This document shows positions 50,239 through 59,749 of a stretch of 64,000 nt of DNA, in pieces. The notes under the pieces were generated by a model. That model searched no databases and was not told the origin of the DNA. It saw only the letters and a program-made list of their open reading frames with translations. The position numbers and the translations under genes are program-made. Each line of letters starts with the position of its first letter. Position 1 is the first letter of the stretch. Source of the stretch: JACDCY01 sp964350145 (GTDB lineage Bacteria; Gemmatimonadota; Gemmatimonadetes; Gemmatimonadales; Gemmatimonadaceae); NCBI GenBank assembly GCA_964350145.1, contig CAYGJL010000006.1:26488-90487 (forward strand). Direction: 5' to 3'.

Positions 50239-50433
50239 CAGCGCTTGTCTTGAGGGACGATGGCGGGAGCAAATGGCTCCCGAGTCGCAGGGAAAACTAG
50301 CGACGTGCAGCCTGTACCCGGTGTACGTCCAGCGGGCTCGCTCGGTTTCGGCGAGGGGCGCACTCGCATAGCTTCTCATGCATCACGTCGCACGCAACAA
50401 GCAGCGTACGCTTCCGCTCTCCCGCTCCCGCCT

Positions 50434-52305
50434 GTGGCCACCCAACCGCCTCGCCGCATCCAGCCGGAAAAAAAGCCGATCGATTACTCCCGGGCATGGA
50501 GCGAGGCGCGCCAGCTGATCTGGAGCCATCGCCGCCCGCTGGCGATCGGCATGGCGCTAATGCTCGTGAACCGGTTCGCCGGCCTCGTGCTACCCGCGAG
50601 CTCGAAGTACCTGATCGACGACGTGATCGGGAACCGGCGGGTGGAGCTGCTCGTGCCGCTGGCGCTGGCCGCGGGCGTGGCGACTCTGATTCAGGCCGCA
50701 ACTGGATTCTCTCTGTCACAGGTCGTCAGCGTCACCGCGCAGCGGGCGATCACCGATATGCGGCGCGCAGTTCACGCCCACGTGCTCCGGCTTCCCATCG
50801 CGTTCTTCGACTCCACCAAAACTGGAATCCTGATCTCGCGCGTGATGACCGACGCGGAGGGAATCCGCAACCTGGTCGGCACCGGACTCGTGCAGCTGAC
50901 GGGCGGACTCGTCACGGCGATCGTCGGATTGGTCGTGTTGTTCAATCTGAACTGGCAGCTGACGCTCGCGATGCTGTTCATCCTCAGCGCGTTCGGCGGG
51001 ATGATGGCCGTGGCGTTCGGCAGGATACGTCCGCTGTTCCGCGCGCGCGGGGAGCTGAACGCGGACGCCACCGGGCGTCTCGCGGAATCGCTCGGCGGGA
51101 TCCGGATCGTAAAGGTGTACGTGGCCGAGGAGCGCGAGGAGCGGATCTTCACCGAGGCGGTCGAGAAACTCTTCCGGAACATCGCGCGGACGATCACAGG
51201 CACTTCCGCCGTGGGCGCCGGGGCCACGGTGATCGTCGGCGCCATCGGGGTGCTGATGATAATCGTGGGCGGGCGTGCGATTCTCGGCGGCTCGATGACG
51301 CTCGGCGACTTCGTGATGTACATCTTCTTCGTGGGGCTCGTGGCCGCTCCGCTCATTCAGATCGCGTCCATCGGAACGCAGATCACGGAGGCGTTTGCCG
51401 GCCTTGACCGCATTCGCGAGCTGCGGCAGATGGCCAGCGAGCAGGCCGAGGATTCCACGCGCGCGCCGCTGCCCGAGCTGGACGGAGAGGTCGCGTTCGA
51501 GAACGTCTCCTTCGCTTACGTGCCGGGTCGGCCGGTGCTGAAGGACATCTCCTTCGTCGCGCCGGCCGGGTTCACCACTGCGCTCGTCGGCCCAAGTGGA
51601 TCTGGAAAGAGCACGCTGATCAATCTGGTGATGGCGTTCAATCGTCCGGACAGCGGGCGCGTGCTGGTGGATGGGCGCGACCTGGCAAGCGTACGGCTGC
51701 TCGATTATCGCGGGCAGCTCGGTGTCGTGCTGCAGGACAATTTCCTGTTCGACGGAACGATCAGGGAGAACATTGCTTTCTCCAAGCCTGGAGCGACGGA
51801 GGAGGAGATCCGCGCGGCCGGCCGGATCGCCCATTGCGACGAGTTCGTGGAGGGGTTCGAGCTCAAGTACGACACGATCGTCGGCGAGCGCGGCGTGAAG
51901 CTGTCCGGTGGCCAGCGCCAGCGCGTGGCCATAGCGCGCGCGATCGTCGCCGATCCCCGGATCCTGATTCTGGATGAAGCGACTTCGAGCCTCGACAGCG
52001 AAAGCGAGGCGCTGATTCGCGACGGCCTGCGGTCCCTGCGTCACGGGCGAACGACGTTCGTCATCGCGCACCGGCTCTCGACCATCGAGAGCGCGGACCA
52101 GATTCTCGTGCTCGACGGCGGCTACCTGGTGGAGCGGGGGACACACGCCGAGCTCATCGCTATGGACGGGCGGTATCGGCAGCTATACGACAAGCAGTAC
52201 GGCATCGAGCGGGACCGGTTCATCAATCCCGGGGAGGACTTCACGCCGGAGGAGCCGTCTCCGTTGGAAGGGATGGGCGGGGTGGCAACGAGAGGGCCGC
52301 TGTAA
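50434..52305 (+). CDS. ABC transporter, fused permease-ATPase (MsbA-like exporter)
   Basis: About 623 aa from the GTG at 50434; the frame is open from 50260 but those extra residues are low-complexity and unlike the family. The membrane domain (about 40-330) has six helices and the exporter pattern FFDSTKTGILISRVMTDAEG. The ATPase domain has Walker A GPSGSGKSTLIN, Q-loop VVLQDNFLFDGTIRENI, signature LSGGQRQRVAIARAI, Walker B ILILDEATSSLDSES and H-loop VIAHRLST. It would work as a homodimer exporting lipids, drugs or peptides. Divergent from the DUF5916 gene; the gap 50239-50433 shows nothing I recognise. Confidence 0.92.
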   Translation: MATQPPRRIQPEKKPIDYSRAWSEARQLIWSHRRPLAIGMALMLVNRFAGLVLPASSKYLIDDVIGNRRVELLVPLALAAGVATLIQAATGFSLSQVVSVTAQRAITDMRRAVHAHVLRLPIAFFDSTKTGILISRVMTDAEGIRNLVGTGLVQLTGGLVTAIVGLVVLFNLNWQLTLAMLFILSAFGGMMAVAFGRIRPLFRARGELNADATGRLAESLGGIRIVKVYVAEEREERIFTEAVEKLFRNIARTITGTSAVGAGATVIVGAIGVLMIIVGGRAILGGSMTLGDFVMYIFFVGLVAAPLIQIASIGTQITEAFAGLDRIRELRQMASEQAEDSTRAPLPELDGEVAFENVSFAYVPGRPVLKDISFVAPAGFTTALVGPSGSGKSTLINLVMAFNRPDSGRVLVDGRDLASVRLLDYRGQLGVVLQDNFLFDGTIRENIAFSKPGATEEEIRAAGRIAHCDEFVEGFELKYDTIVGERGVKLSGGQRQRVAIARAIVADPRILILDEATSSLDSESEALIRDGLRSLRHGRTTFVIAHRLSTIESADQILVLDGGYLVERGTHAELIAMDGRYRQLYDKQYGIERDRFINPGEDFTPEEPSPLEGMGGVATRGPL

Positions 52306-52318
52306 TGCGGAAACGGCC

Positions 52319-52346
52319 CTGCGTGCTGCGTGCTGCGCGCTGCGCC
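52319..52346. repeat. Family B heptamer array
   Basis: CTGCGTG, CTGCGTG, CTGCGCG, CTGCGCC in perfect 7-bp phase, 14 bp after the ABC transporter stop. Both family B copies share CCCTGCGT at the left edge and CTGCGCCCT at the right edge. Confidence 0.85.
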
Positions 52347-52362
52347 CTGGAGAGGTTGTTTC

Positions 52363-52660
52363 AAGGATGGGGTCTTCCGGCTTTCGAGTGGGTGGATTAA
52401 GTGTCGTGCCAACTGGGTACCGGAAGACCAGCTTAACTACAACTTAGAACTGCCAGGCTCATAGCTGCCAGCAGGAAGCTGCGAGCTACGGGCGACGGCA
52501 ACTGCAATGCAGAGACAACGGATCACTGAAAAACCGCGGTACAAAAGCCCGTAGCTGGTAGCATCCGGCTGGCAGCTACCAGCTTGGCAGTTCTACGTGG
52601 CAGTTTGCAATTCGACCTGCGGCAAATCCACCCACTGAAAAGCCGGAAGACCCCAAGGAT
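52363..52660. repeat. Outer inverted repeat enclosing family D copy 2
   Basis: The reverse complement of 52363-52399 and the sequence 52624-52660 share AATCCACCCACT, then AAAGCCGGAAGACCCCA, over about 37 bp with few differences. The right arm includes the AAGG ribosome-site bases and the first bases of the PhzF start codon (52659). The left part also has a third partial copy of CCGGAAGACC near 52420. Confidence 0.8.
52435..52605. repeat. Family D palindromic element, copy 2 (59-bp arms)
   Basis: Arms 52435-52493 and 52547-52605. The arm runs from an AACTGCCACGTAGAACTGCC-type end through 7-bp units (AGCTGCC, AGCAGGA, AGCTGCG, AGCTACG, GGC). The centre shares GACGGCAAC, GACAACGG and GCGGTACAAA with copy 3. 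Nested inside the outer inverted repeat. Confidence 0.88.
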
Positions 52661-53570
52661 GAAGCATCGGTTTTTCACGCTGGATGTCTTTACCGATCGC
52701 GCATTCGGCGGAAACCAGCTCGCGGTGTTCCCCGATGCCGCGGCCGTTCCAGTGGAGCGGATGCAGGATATCGCGCGCGAGTTCAACTTCTCGGAAACCG
52801 TGTTCGTTCTCCCGTCTGAGGATCCGGCGCACGCTCGGAAGGTGCGGATATTCACTCCGGGTGCGGAGCTACCCTTCGCGGGGCATCCGACAGTAGGCAC
52901 GGCGCACCTCCTCGCGGCGACGGGCGCCGTTCCCACCGTCGAGGGCGACAACTCTTTCGTGCTGGAAGAAGGTGTCGGGCCGGTGCGCGTGAGCGTGCGA
53001 AAGGAGCAGGGCGCGGTCGTGTTCGCGCAGCTGTCGGTGGCGCAGCTCCCGGAGCGGCTCGATTCAGGTCATTCGTTGGACGAGATCGCCGAAGCGCTGT
53101 CGCTGTCGCGCGAGGATTTCGCGGAGGACGACGTTGGGCCGGTCGCGCTTTCCTGCGGAGTGCCTTTCATGTTCGCGCGGCTGCGCGACGCGGACGCTGT
53201 CGGCCGCGCCGAGCTGAACTACCCTGCATGGAAGCGTGCTTTCACCAAGCGCGGAACCAACGAGCTGTTTTTCTTCGCGGAGGGCGGCCAGTTGCCGAGC
53301 GCGGACCTGCACGGCCGGATGTTCGCTCCGGGGCTGGGCGTCCTCGAGGATCCGGCCACGGGCTCGGCGGTCGCGGCGCTGGCCGGTTACCTCGTCGCGT
53401 TGCAGCAGCCCGCGGACGGCACCGCGAAGTGGACCGTCGAGCAGGGCGTCGAGATGGGCCGGCCGAGTCTACTGTACCTCGAAGCCGACATCAGCGAAGG
53501 CGCGATCTCCGGAGTCCGGGTTGGCGGCCAGTCTGTAGTCGTAACTGAAGGACTGATGGAGATCAGCTAG
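52659..53570 (+). CDS. PhzF-family isomerase/epimerase
   Basis: A 303-aa protein of the PhzF/diaminopimelate-epimerase fold: FFTLDVFTDRAFGGNQLAVF, the catalytic-type Glu in EFNFSETVFVLP, IFTPGAELPFAGHPTVGTAH, and the C-terminal FAPGLGVLEDPATGSAVAAL. PhzF enzymes catalyse proton-shift isomerisations without metal; most members have no known substrate. No phenazine genes are nearby, so a phenazine role is not suggested. The start codon sits at the end of a repeat arm, so the ribosome site (CCAAGG) is part of the repeat. Confidence 0.9.
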   Translation: MKHRFFTLDVFTDRAFGGNQLAVFPDAAAVPVERMQDIAREFNFSETVFVLPSEDPAHARKVRIFTPGAELPFAGHPTVGTAHLLAATGAVPTVEGDNSFVLEEGVGPVRVSVRKEQGAVVFAQLSVAQLPERLDSGHSLDEIAEALSLSREDFAEDDVGPVALSCGVPFMFARLRDADAVGRAELNYPAWKRAFTKRGTNELFFFAEGGQLPSADLHGRMFAPGLGVLEDPATGSAVAALAGYLVALQQPADGTAKWTVEQGVEMGRPSLLYLEADISEGAISGVRVGGQSVVVTEGLMEIS

Positions 53571-53589
53571 GGCGCAGGCCGCAGGGCCT

Positions 53590-55032
53590 TTACTGTGCGT
53601 ACCGGAGAATGTCGTACAGGTACTTCACGCCGAACGCGATGTTCTCCAGCGATATCCGCTCGTTGTTGCCGTGCACTCCCATGCGGTTCTCGCGCGTTTC
53701 GACAAGAAACGGGTCGACGCCGTACGTGAGAATTCCCGCTGCCTGATACGTCGGTCTGTCCGTCGCTCCGTTCAACAATGGCGTGGTGACGAAAACGTCG
53801 GGCCTGCGCTCCAGCGCTGCGCGCTCTATCGCGCGCACGATGGGACTCGCCAGCGGACTTTCGAGCGGCGCCTTCGGCTCGATCAGCGTGCTGAAATGAA
53901 CCGCCGTGTCGTTCACCACGCGCTTGAGCATCGCGAGCACGGTGTCGCGGTTGTGGTGCGGGAGGATGCGGATATCCACTTCCGCGATCGCCTCGGGGGG
54001 AATGACGTTGGTCTTGTTCGACCCCGAAAGCACCGTCGGCGCGATCGTAATGCGGAGATACGCGTTCCAGGTGGGATTGTCGAGGATCCACGCACGCGCG
54101 GTCGAGTCGTCGAGCGCGCGGCGGACGTCGGCGAGCCAGCTCCGCTGCGGCTCCTGGTACGTGCGCGAAATGTCGCGGAAGTACCGCTCGACACCGGGCG
54201 TCACCTCGAGCGGAGTCTCGAACGTGCCGAGTCGGTGCACGGCCTGCACGAGTCGCGGCACGGGATTCTGCTTCGTTGGCATCGAACCGTGCGATGGAAC
54301 GCCCTTCACCGTGAGCCTCTGCCAGAACGTACGCTTTTCGGCTACGCCGACGCTGAAGTGAATCAGCTTTCCGTCTTCCACCAGGTTGTTTGTGCTCTCC
54401 GTGAGCACGTACTCCACGTCGCGGATCAGATCTGGGTGGCGCTGGACGAAGACCACGGCGCCGGTCGAGCCCAGCTCCTCGTCGGCGTTGCCGATGAAGA
54501 CGATGTCGCGGTTGAGCGGCACCCCGCTCCGCTTCAGCGCGATCAACGCCATCAGCTGCGCGATGCCGTGTCCCTTCATGTCCAGGGCGCCGCGGCCCCA
54601 CAGGTAGCCGTCGCTGATCTCGCCGGAAAACGGCGGCACCGTCCAGAACGACGGCGAGGCCGGCACTACATCAATATGATGGACGAGCGCGATCGCTTTC
54701 TTCGAGCCATTCCCCTTCAGTCGCGCGTAGATGTTCGCCCGCCCGGCGCCCAGCTCGGCGGTATCCAGCAGCTGGACCTCGAAGCCTTCCCGCTCGAGGA
54801 TGTTCTTGAGATACAGCGCACCCGCGAGCTCGTTGCCCGGTGGATTGCTCGTATCTATGCGGAGATATCCGGCCATGACTCGCGTCGCCTCGTCCGCCAG
54901 GGCGGGCCAGTCGATGGATCGAGTGCCGACGGGAGCGGGCGGCGAGGACGGCGGGCGCTGCGCGGGGAGCGGACTGCACCCGGCCAGCAGACTGATGACG
55001 GCAAAGAGGGACGAACGGGAGATTGAGATCAT
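53590..55032 (-). CDS. M20-family metallopeptidase, lipoprotein
   Basis: A 480-aa protein with a lipobox (VISLLAGCS) after the ATG at 55032. M20 fold with zinc and catalytic positions in LVHHIDVVPA, GRGALDMKGHGIAQ, GNADEELGSTGAVVF and VYVLTESTNN-type strands, and a late MGVHGNNERISLENI segment carrying the last His. The lid domain lies near GVPSHGSMPTKQNPVPR. It removes amino acids or acyl groups from small peptides at the cell envelope. The 231-bp gap 55033-55263 upstream shows no feature I recognise. Confidence 0.9.
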   Translation of the reverse strand: MISISRSSLFAVISLLAGCSPLPAQRPPSSPPAPVGTRSIDWPALADEATRVMAGYLRIDTSNPPGNELAGALYLKNILEREGFEVQLLDTAELGAGRANIYARLKGNGSKKAIALVHHIDVVPASPSFWTVPPFSGEISDGYLWGRGALDMKGHGIAQLMALIALKRSGVPLNRDIVFIGNADEELGSTGAVVFVQRHPDLIRDVEYVLTESTNNLVEDGKLIHFSVGVAEKRTFWQRLTVKGVPSHGSMPTKQNPVPRLVQAVHRLGTFETPLEVTPGVERYFRDISRTYQEPQRSWLADVRRALDDSTARAWILDNPTWNAYLRITIAPTVLSGSNKTNVIPPEAIAEVDIRILPHHNRDTVLAMLKRVVNDTAVHFSTLIEPKAPLESPLASPIVRAIERAALERRPDVFVTTPLLNGATDRPTYQAAGILTYGVDPFLVETRENRMGVHGNNERISLENIAFGVKYLYDILRYAQ

Positions 55033-55263
55033 GGAAACAACTTGTGGAAGGACATGTAGAATTCCAAACGTCGGGAGAAGGTGGAGGAAAGGCAAGCGGC
55101 TCGCGGTATCCGTCGCCCGTGAAACCGTGAGTCTGTTAGGCCGTAAAATGCGGGGGGCAAGCCCTGAGGTCCCACCGCCGTCCACGTCCTAACGCACACA
55201 CGGTTAAACAGTAAACGCTCAACGCTCGCCGCAGTTCTTATGGCCAGCTATCTTCTCCGCCCC

Positions 55264-56520
55264 ATGCAAACTTCGGCGGTCGACCCGACGACAGGCAGGA
55301 TTCCGGGAGAGCCGTATCTCCACGCCATCGCGCCCAAGGCGCGAATCGATTCGGTGGACCTCCTTCGCGGGATCGTGATGGTGATCATGCTGCTCGATCA
55401 CACTCGCGATTTCACCCACTGGGGCGCGCAGCAGTTCGACCCGGCGGATCTGACTCGCACGAGCACGGCGCTCTTCCTGACGCGCTGGATCACGCATTTC
55501 TGCGCGCCTGTCTTCGTGTTTCTCGCGGGCACGAGCGCGTATCTCCAGCTGTCGCGCGGCAAGACCAGGGCGCAGCTCTCGCGCTTTCTGTGGACCAGGG
55601 GACTGTGGCTGATATTGCTCGAGTTCACCGTCATCCGCTTCGGCGTATTCTTCAACCTGGATTACAGCTTCCTGGGCGTGGCGCAGGTGATCTGGGTGCT
55701 GGGGTGGTGCATGATCGCGCTCGCCGGCCTGATCTACCTGCCGCTCAAGGTCGTGGCCGCGTTCGGCGTGGGGATGATGCTTCTCCACAACCTGCTCGAT
55801 CCGTTTCAGGCAGCGCAGTGGCAAGGACCCGCTTCCGCCGTCCCCGACGCGGCCGCGAAGCTGTGGATGGTGCTGCATCAGCAGGGCGCTTTTCCGGTTG
55901 CCGGCTTCCCGTCGCCGATCGTTTACGTTCTCTATCCGCTGATTCCGTGGATCGGCGTGATGGCGGCGGGTTACGCGTTCGGGACGGTGTACGAGCTGGA
56001 CCCGGGCCGGAGGCGGGCGATCCTTTTGCGGCTGGGGCTCTGGCTCACCGCAGCGTTTCTGGTACTTCGCGCGTTGAACTTCTATGGCGACCCGTCGCGC
56101 TGGTCGGTTCAAAAGTCGGTCCTGTTCACCGCACTCTCATTCCTGAACGTCACGAAGTACCCGTCGTCGCTGCTGTTCCTGCTGATGACGCTGGGACCGG
56201 CGATGCTCGCGCTCTGGTGGTTCGAGCGCCCCGGGCGCGACGCGATCGGCCGCGCGCTGATCGTCTTCGGCCGCGTGCCGCTGTTCTTCTACATATTGCA
56301 GTGGTATACGGCCCACCTAATCGGAATCGGGCTGCACGTGGCCGCGGGGAGACCGGTTCCCGGCCCGCCCGGCTTTGGTCCGCCGCCGGCAAACTTTGGC
56401 TTCGGTCTCGGTGTCACATACATGGCGTGGATCGCGGGCACACTTCTCCTCTATCCGTTGTGCCGGTGGTACGCGGGGGTGAAGGCGCGCCGCAGGGACT
56501 GGTGGCTGAGCTACCTTTGA
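55264..56520 (+). CDS. DUF1624 / heparan-glucosaminide acetyltransferase-like membrane protein
   Basis: A 418-aa protein with about ten helices. The signature is at the start: RIDSVDLLRGIVMVIMLLDH followed by TRDFTHW, where the His-Thr-Arg after the first helix is typical of DUF1624/YeiB-like acyltransferases. Also present are RWITHFCAPVFVFLAGTSAY and a late RVPLFFYILQWYTAHL. These proteins are thought to transfer acetyl or acyl groups across the membrane. I chose the ATG at 55264; one at 55240 is possible. Directly followed by family D copy 3. Confidence 0.85.
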   Translation: MQTSAVDPTTGRIPGEPYLHAIAPKARIDSVDLLRGIVMVIMLLDHTRDFTHWGAQQFDPADLTRTSTALFLTRWITHFCAPVFVFLAGTSAYLQLSRGKTRAQLSRFLWTRGLWLILLEFTVIRFGVFFNLDYSFLGVAQVIWVLGWCMIALAGLIYLPLKVVAAFGVGMMLLHNLLDPFQAAQWQGPASAVPDAAAKLWMVLHQQGAFPVAGFPSPIVYVLYPLIPWIGVMAAGYAFGTVYELDPGRRRAILLRLGLWLTAAFLVLRALNFYGDPSRWSVQKSVLFTALSFLNVTKYPSSLLFLLMTLGPAMLALWWFERPGRDAIGRALIVFGRVPLFFYILQWYTAHLIGIGLHVAAGRPVPGPPGFGPPPANFGFGLGVTYMAWIAGTLLLYPLCRWYAGVKARRRDWWLSYL

Positions 56521-56526
56521 TTCGTT

Positions 56527-56705
56527 AACTGCCACGTAGAACTGGGAGCGGCCAGCAGCAAGCTGCGAGCTACGGGCGACGGCAACCGAAATGGGAACTC
56601 ATCTGCGATTTTCGGACAACGGGACTCTGAAGAACTGCGGTACAAAGCCCGTAGCTGGCAGCATCTAGCTGGCCGCTACCAGCTTGGCAGTTCTATGGGG
56701 TAGTT
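56527..56705. repeat. Family D palindromic element, copy 3
   Basis: The left arm 56527-56577 (AACTGCCACGTAGAACTGGG, then AGCGGCC, AGCAGCA, AGCTGCG, AGCTACG, GGC) pairs with 56647-56705. The right arm is 8 bp longer, about one heptamer unit. The centre shares GACGGCAAC, GACAACGG and GCGGTACAAA with copy 2. It begins 6 bp after the DUF1624 stop. Confidence 0.87.
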
Positions 56706-56742
56706 AGGGGTAGTTAGTAATTCGATCTTTTTCAGGAGATCA

Positions 56743-58380
56743 GTGGACGTGACTCAAAAACGCAGGGACTTTCTCAAAGCGATGTCCGCTGTTGCCGTCG
56801 CGAACGGCGCGCTGGGCAGGGAGTTCGACCCCGAGAAGCTTCTGGCCGGGATCGCGAAGCCGGCCGCGCCTAGCGTAGGCGACCCGCTCTTTCGCGAGCT
56901 GGCGATGATCGGGCTCGAGGCCGCGCGCGGGGCCGGCGCCGAATACGCCGACATCCGCATCTCGAGCCGCAACGACCAGGGCATCTTCACGCGCGAGCAG
57001 CGCGTCCAGGGGATGCAGTCGAGCGAGACCTTCGGCTTCGGAGTGCGCGCTCTGGTGAACGGCGCCTGGGGATTCGCGGCGAGCAGCCGTCTCACCCGCG
57101 ACGACGTCGCAGCCACGGCGCGGCAGGCTGTCGCGCAGGCCCGCGCCAACCGCGTCGCCCAGCTCAAGCCGCACGTGCTCGCGCCGGTCATCCCCGTCGG
57201 GGACGTGGAGTGGAAGAGTCCCGCGCGGATCGATCCGTTCACCATCCCGATCGAGGAGAAAGCGCAGCTCCTGCTCACCGCGAATGCGGCCGCGCTTACC
57301 GTGCCCGGCGCGCGCTTCGTGACCTCCAACATGTTCTTCATGAAGGAGGAGAAAACGCTCGCGACGACGGACGGCAGCTTCATCGTCCAGACGATCATCC
57401 GCTCGCAGCCGGGGATGAACGTCACCGCAGTAGATCAGTCCCGCGGAGATTTCCAGACCCGCAGCTCGACCGAGATCCAGCCGCACGGCAGGGGTTATGA
57501 GCACGTGCTCGACGGGAAGCTCGTCGAGAACGCGCCGCGATGGGCTGAGGAAGCGGTGCAGAAGCTCAGCGCGAAACCGGTCGAGGTCGGTCGCTACGAC
57601 CTCATCCTGCACCCCACGCACCTCTGGCTCACGATCCACGAATCCATCGGCCACCCGACGGAGCTCGACCGCGCAATGGGCTACGAGGCGAACTACGCGG
57701 GCACGAGCTTCATCGCGCCGCCGGAAGACTTCCTCGGCAAGTTCAAGTACGGCCCGGAGTTCATGAACGTGCAGGGCGACCGCTCGCAGGACGGCTCGCT
57801 CGCTCAGGTCGGCTGGGACGACGAGGGCGTGAAGCCGGAAGACTTCATGATCATCAAGAACGGCATCTTCAACGACTACCAGACCACGCGCGAGCAGGCA
57901 ATGTGGCTGGACTGGTGGTACAAGCAGAACAACCAGCCCACGCGGTCGCACGGCTGCTCCTACTCACAGTCCTGGGCCGACGTGCAGTTCCAGCGCATGC
58001 CCAACGTGTCGCTGCTCCCGGGAGAGCAGAACATCTCGTACGAGGATATCATCGCGGCGACGGATCGCGGCATCGCGATCGTGGGCGAAGGCTCCTTCTC
58101 GATCGACCAGCAGCGGTACAACGCCCAGTTCGGCGGGCAGGCGTTCTACGAAGTCCGCGGCGGCAAGATCGTCGGGATGCTCAAGGACGTCGCGTACCAG
58201 ATGCGCACGCCTGATTTCTGGAACGCGATGGACATGATCGGTGGCAAGGATTCGTACGTGCTGTGCGGCGCCTTCAACGACGGCAAGGGCCAGCCGAGCC
58301 AGTCGAACGCGGTGAGTCACGGCTGTCCGCCGACCCGCCACAAGCAAATCAACGTCATCAATACAGGGAGGACCGCGTGA
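56743..58380 (+). CDS. TldD-family metalloprotease with Tat signal, copy 1
   Basis: A 545-aa protein whose N-terminus QKRRDFLKAMSAVAVANGAL is a twin-arginine export signal. The TldD zinc motif HExxxH is present in TIHESIGHPTELDRAMGYE, with the later Cys-containing SHGCSYSQSWADVQFQRMPN and GEGSFSIDQQRYNAQFGGQA segments. TldD pairs with TldE to degrade or process peptides inside a closed chamber. AGGAGA at 56734-56739 supports the GTG start at 56743. Coupled to the tldE gene as GTGA. The usual TldD is cytoplasmic, so export is notable. Confidence 0.9.
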   Translation: MDVTQKRRDFLKAMSAVAVANGALGREFDPEKLLAGIAKPAAPSVGDPLFRELAMIGLEAARGAGAEYADIRISSRNDQGIFTREQRVQGMQSSETFGFGVRALVNGAWGFAASSRLTRDDVAATARQAVAQARANRVAQLKPHVLAPVIPVGDVEWKSPARIDPFTIPIEEKAQLLLTANAAALTVPGARFVTSNMFFMKEEKTLATTDGSFIVQTIIRSQPGMNVTAVDQSRGDFQTRSSTEIQPHGRGYEHVLDGKLVENAPRWAEEAVQKLSAKPVEVGRYDLILHPTHLWLTIHESIGHPTELDRAMGYEANYAGTSFIAPPEDFLGKFKYGPEFMNVQGDRSQDGSLAQVGWDDEGVKPEDFMIIKNGIFNDYQTTREQAMWLDWWYKQNNQPTRSHGCSYSQSWADVQFQRMPNVSLLPGEQNISYEDIIAATDRGIAIVGEGSFSIDQQRYNAQFGGQAFYEVRGGKIVGMLKDVAYQMRTPDFWNAMDMIGGKDSYVLCGAFNDGKGQPSQSNAVSHGCPPTRHKQINVINTGRTA

Positions 58381-59747
58381 GCAAGCCCAGATCACTGTAC
58401 GCCCCCGCGGGCTTCCTGACCCGCGAAGAGTCGGAAGCCATTGCGCGCCGCGCCCTGGCTGCCGCCAAGGCCGACGAGACGAGAGTCATCATCAGCAGCG
58501 GTGCGCGGGCCAACACGCGCTTCGCCGAAAATCAGGTCTCGACGTCGGGCGACAACTACGACGCCGAGATCACGGTGCGCAGCGTGTTCGGCAAGCGGGT
58601 CGCGAACGCGAATACCAACAGGCTCGACGACGCGTCGCTGGCCGCTGTCGTCGCGCGGTCGGAAGCGCTCGCCCGACTCGCGCCCGAAGACCCGGAGCTG
58701 ATGCCGGAACTGGGACCGCAGACGTACGCCACGCGGCCGGACCCGTCCCAGATGGAGACGCCATCGCCGGAGCAGCGCGCGGCAGCGGTCCGGGCCGTGT
58801 CCGAGCCGGCGCGCGCGGCCGGGCTGGTATCAACCGGGTACATGCAGTCGAACGTCGGGTCTTTTGCCATCGCCAACAACAAGGGGTTGTTCGCGTACAG
58901 CCGCGGCTCCTCGGCCGCGATGTCCACGACCGTCCGCACGCCGGACGGCACCGGATCCGGCTGGGCAGGCAGCGCGCACGACGAGTGGAATGAGCTCGAC
59001 GCGGCGGCTCTCGGCACGCGCGCGATCGACAAGGCCGTGCGATCGCGAAATCCGGTGGCGGTCGAGCCTGGCCGCTACACGGTCATCCTCGAGCCGACGG
59101 CGGTTGCCAACCTCGTGCAGCTCATGGCGTTCTCCCTGAACGCGCGCAGCGCAGACGAGGGGAGGTCGTTCTTCTCCAAGCAGGGCGGCGGCACGAAGCT
59201 CGGGACCAAAGTTGTGGACGAGCGAGTCACGATCGTCTCCGACCCGATGGATCCAGCTGGACGGGGCGGGTTGTTCACGGGCGAAGGGCTGCCCACTGAA
59301 CGGATCGTCTGGCTCGAGAACGGCGTCGTGAGGAACCTGAACTACGACCGGTTCTGGGCACAGAAGCAGGGCGTCAGTCCGACGGCCAGCTCGGGTGTGA
59401 TCCGCATGAGCGGGGGGAACTCCTCGATCGAGGAGATGATCGCAGGCACGCAGCGGGGCATCCTCGTCACGCGGCTGTGGTACATCCGCGGCGTGGATCC
59501 CAGGACGATCCTGTTCACCGGCCTCACGCGCGACGGGACGTTCCTCGTCGAGAACGGCAGGATCACGCAGGCGATCAAGAACTTCCGCTGGAACGAGTCG
59601 CCGGTCTTCATGCTCAACAACATCGAGGCGATGGGCATGCCGATGCGTGTCAACTCGAGCGAGAGCGGCCAGGGCGGGGGAGTGGTGATCGTGCCGCCGA
59701 TCAAGGCTCGCGACTTCAACTTTACGAGTCTTAGCGACGCGGTTTGA
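58377..59747 (+). CDS. TldE/PmbA-family protein
   Basis: A 456-aa partner of TldD. The start is GTG at 58377, overlapping the upstream stop. Family features: RVIISSGARANTRFAENQVS, GRYTVILEPTAVANLVQLMA, DPAGRGGLFTGEGLPTERIV and VLFTGLT-type C-terminal strands ending VVIVPPIKARDFNFTSL. It lacks the zinc HExxxH, as expected for TldE. It has no signal peptide of its own, although both neighbouring TldD proteins carry Tat signals. Probably carried out as a complex. Confidence 0.9.
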   Translation: MSKPRSLYAPAGFLTREESEAIARRALAAAKADETRVIISSGARANTRFAENQVSTSGDNYDAEITVRSVFGKRVANANTNRLDDASLAAVVARSEALARLAPEDPELMPELGPQTYATRPDPSQMETPSPEQRAAAVRAVSEPARAAGLVSTGYMQSNVGSFAIANNKGLFAYSRGSSAAMSTTVRTPDGTGSGWAGSAHDEWNELDAAALGTRAIDKAVRSRNPVAVEPGRYTVILEPTAVANLVQLMAFSLNARSADEGRSFFSKQGGGTKLGTKVVDERVTIVSDPMDPAGRGGLFTGEGLPTERIVWLENGVVRNLNYDRFWAQKQGVSPTASSGVIRMSGGNSSIEEMIAGTQRGILVTRLWYIRGVDPRTILFTGLTRDGTFLVENGRITQAIKNFRWNESPVFMLNNIEAMGMPMRVNSSESGQGGGVVIVPPIKARDFNFTSLSDAV

Positions 59748-59749
59748 GT

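Noticed and set aside
52659..53570. Phenazine biosynthesis
   Set aside because: Only a PhzF-fold gene is present; the family is broad and no other phz gene is nearby.
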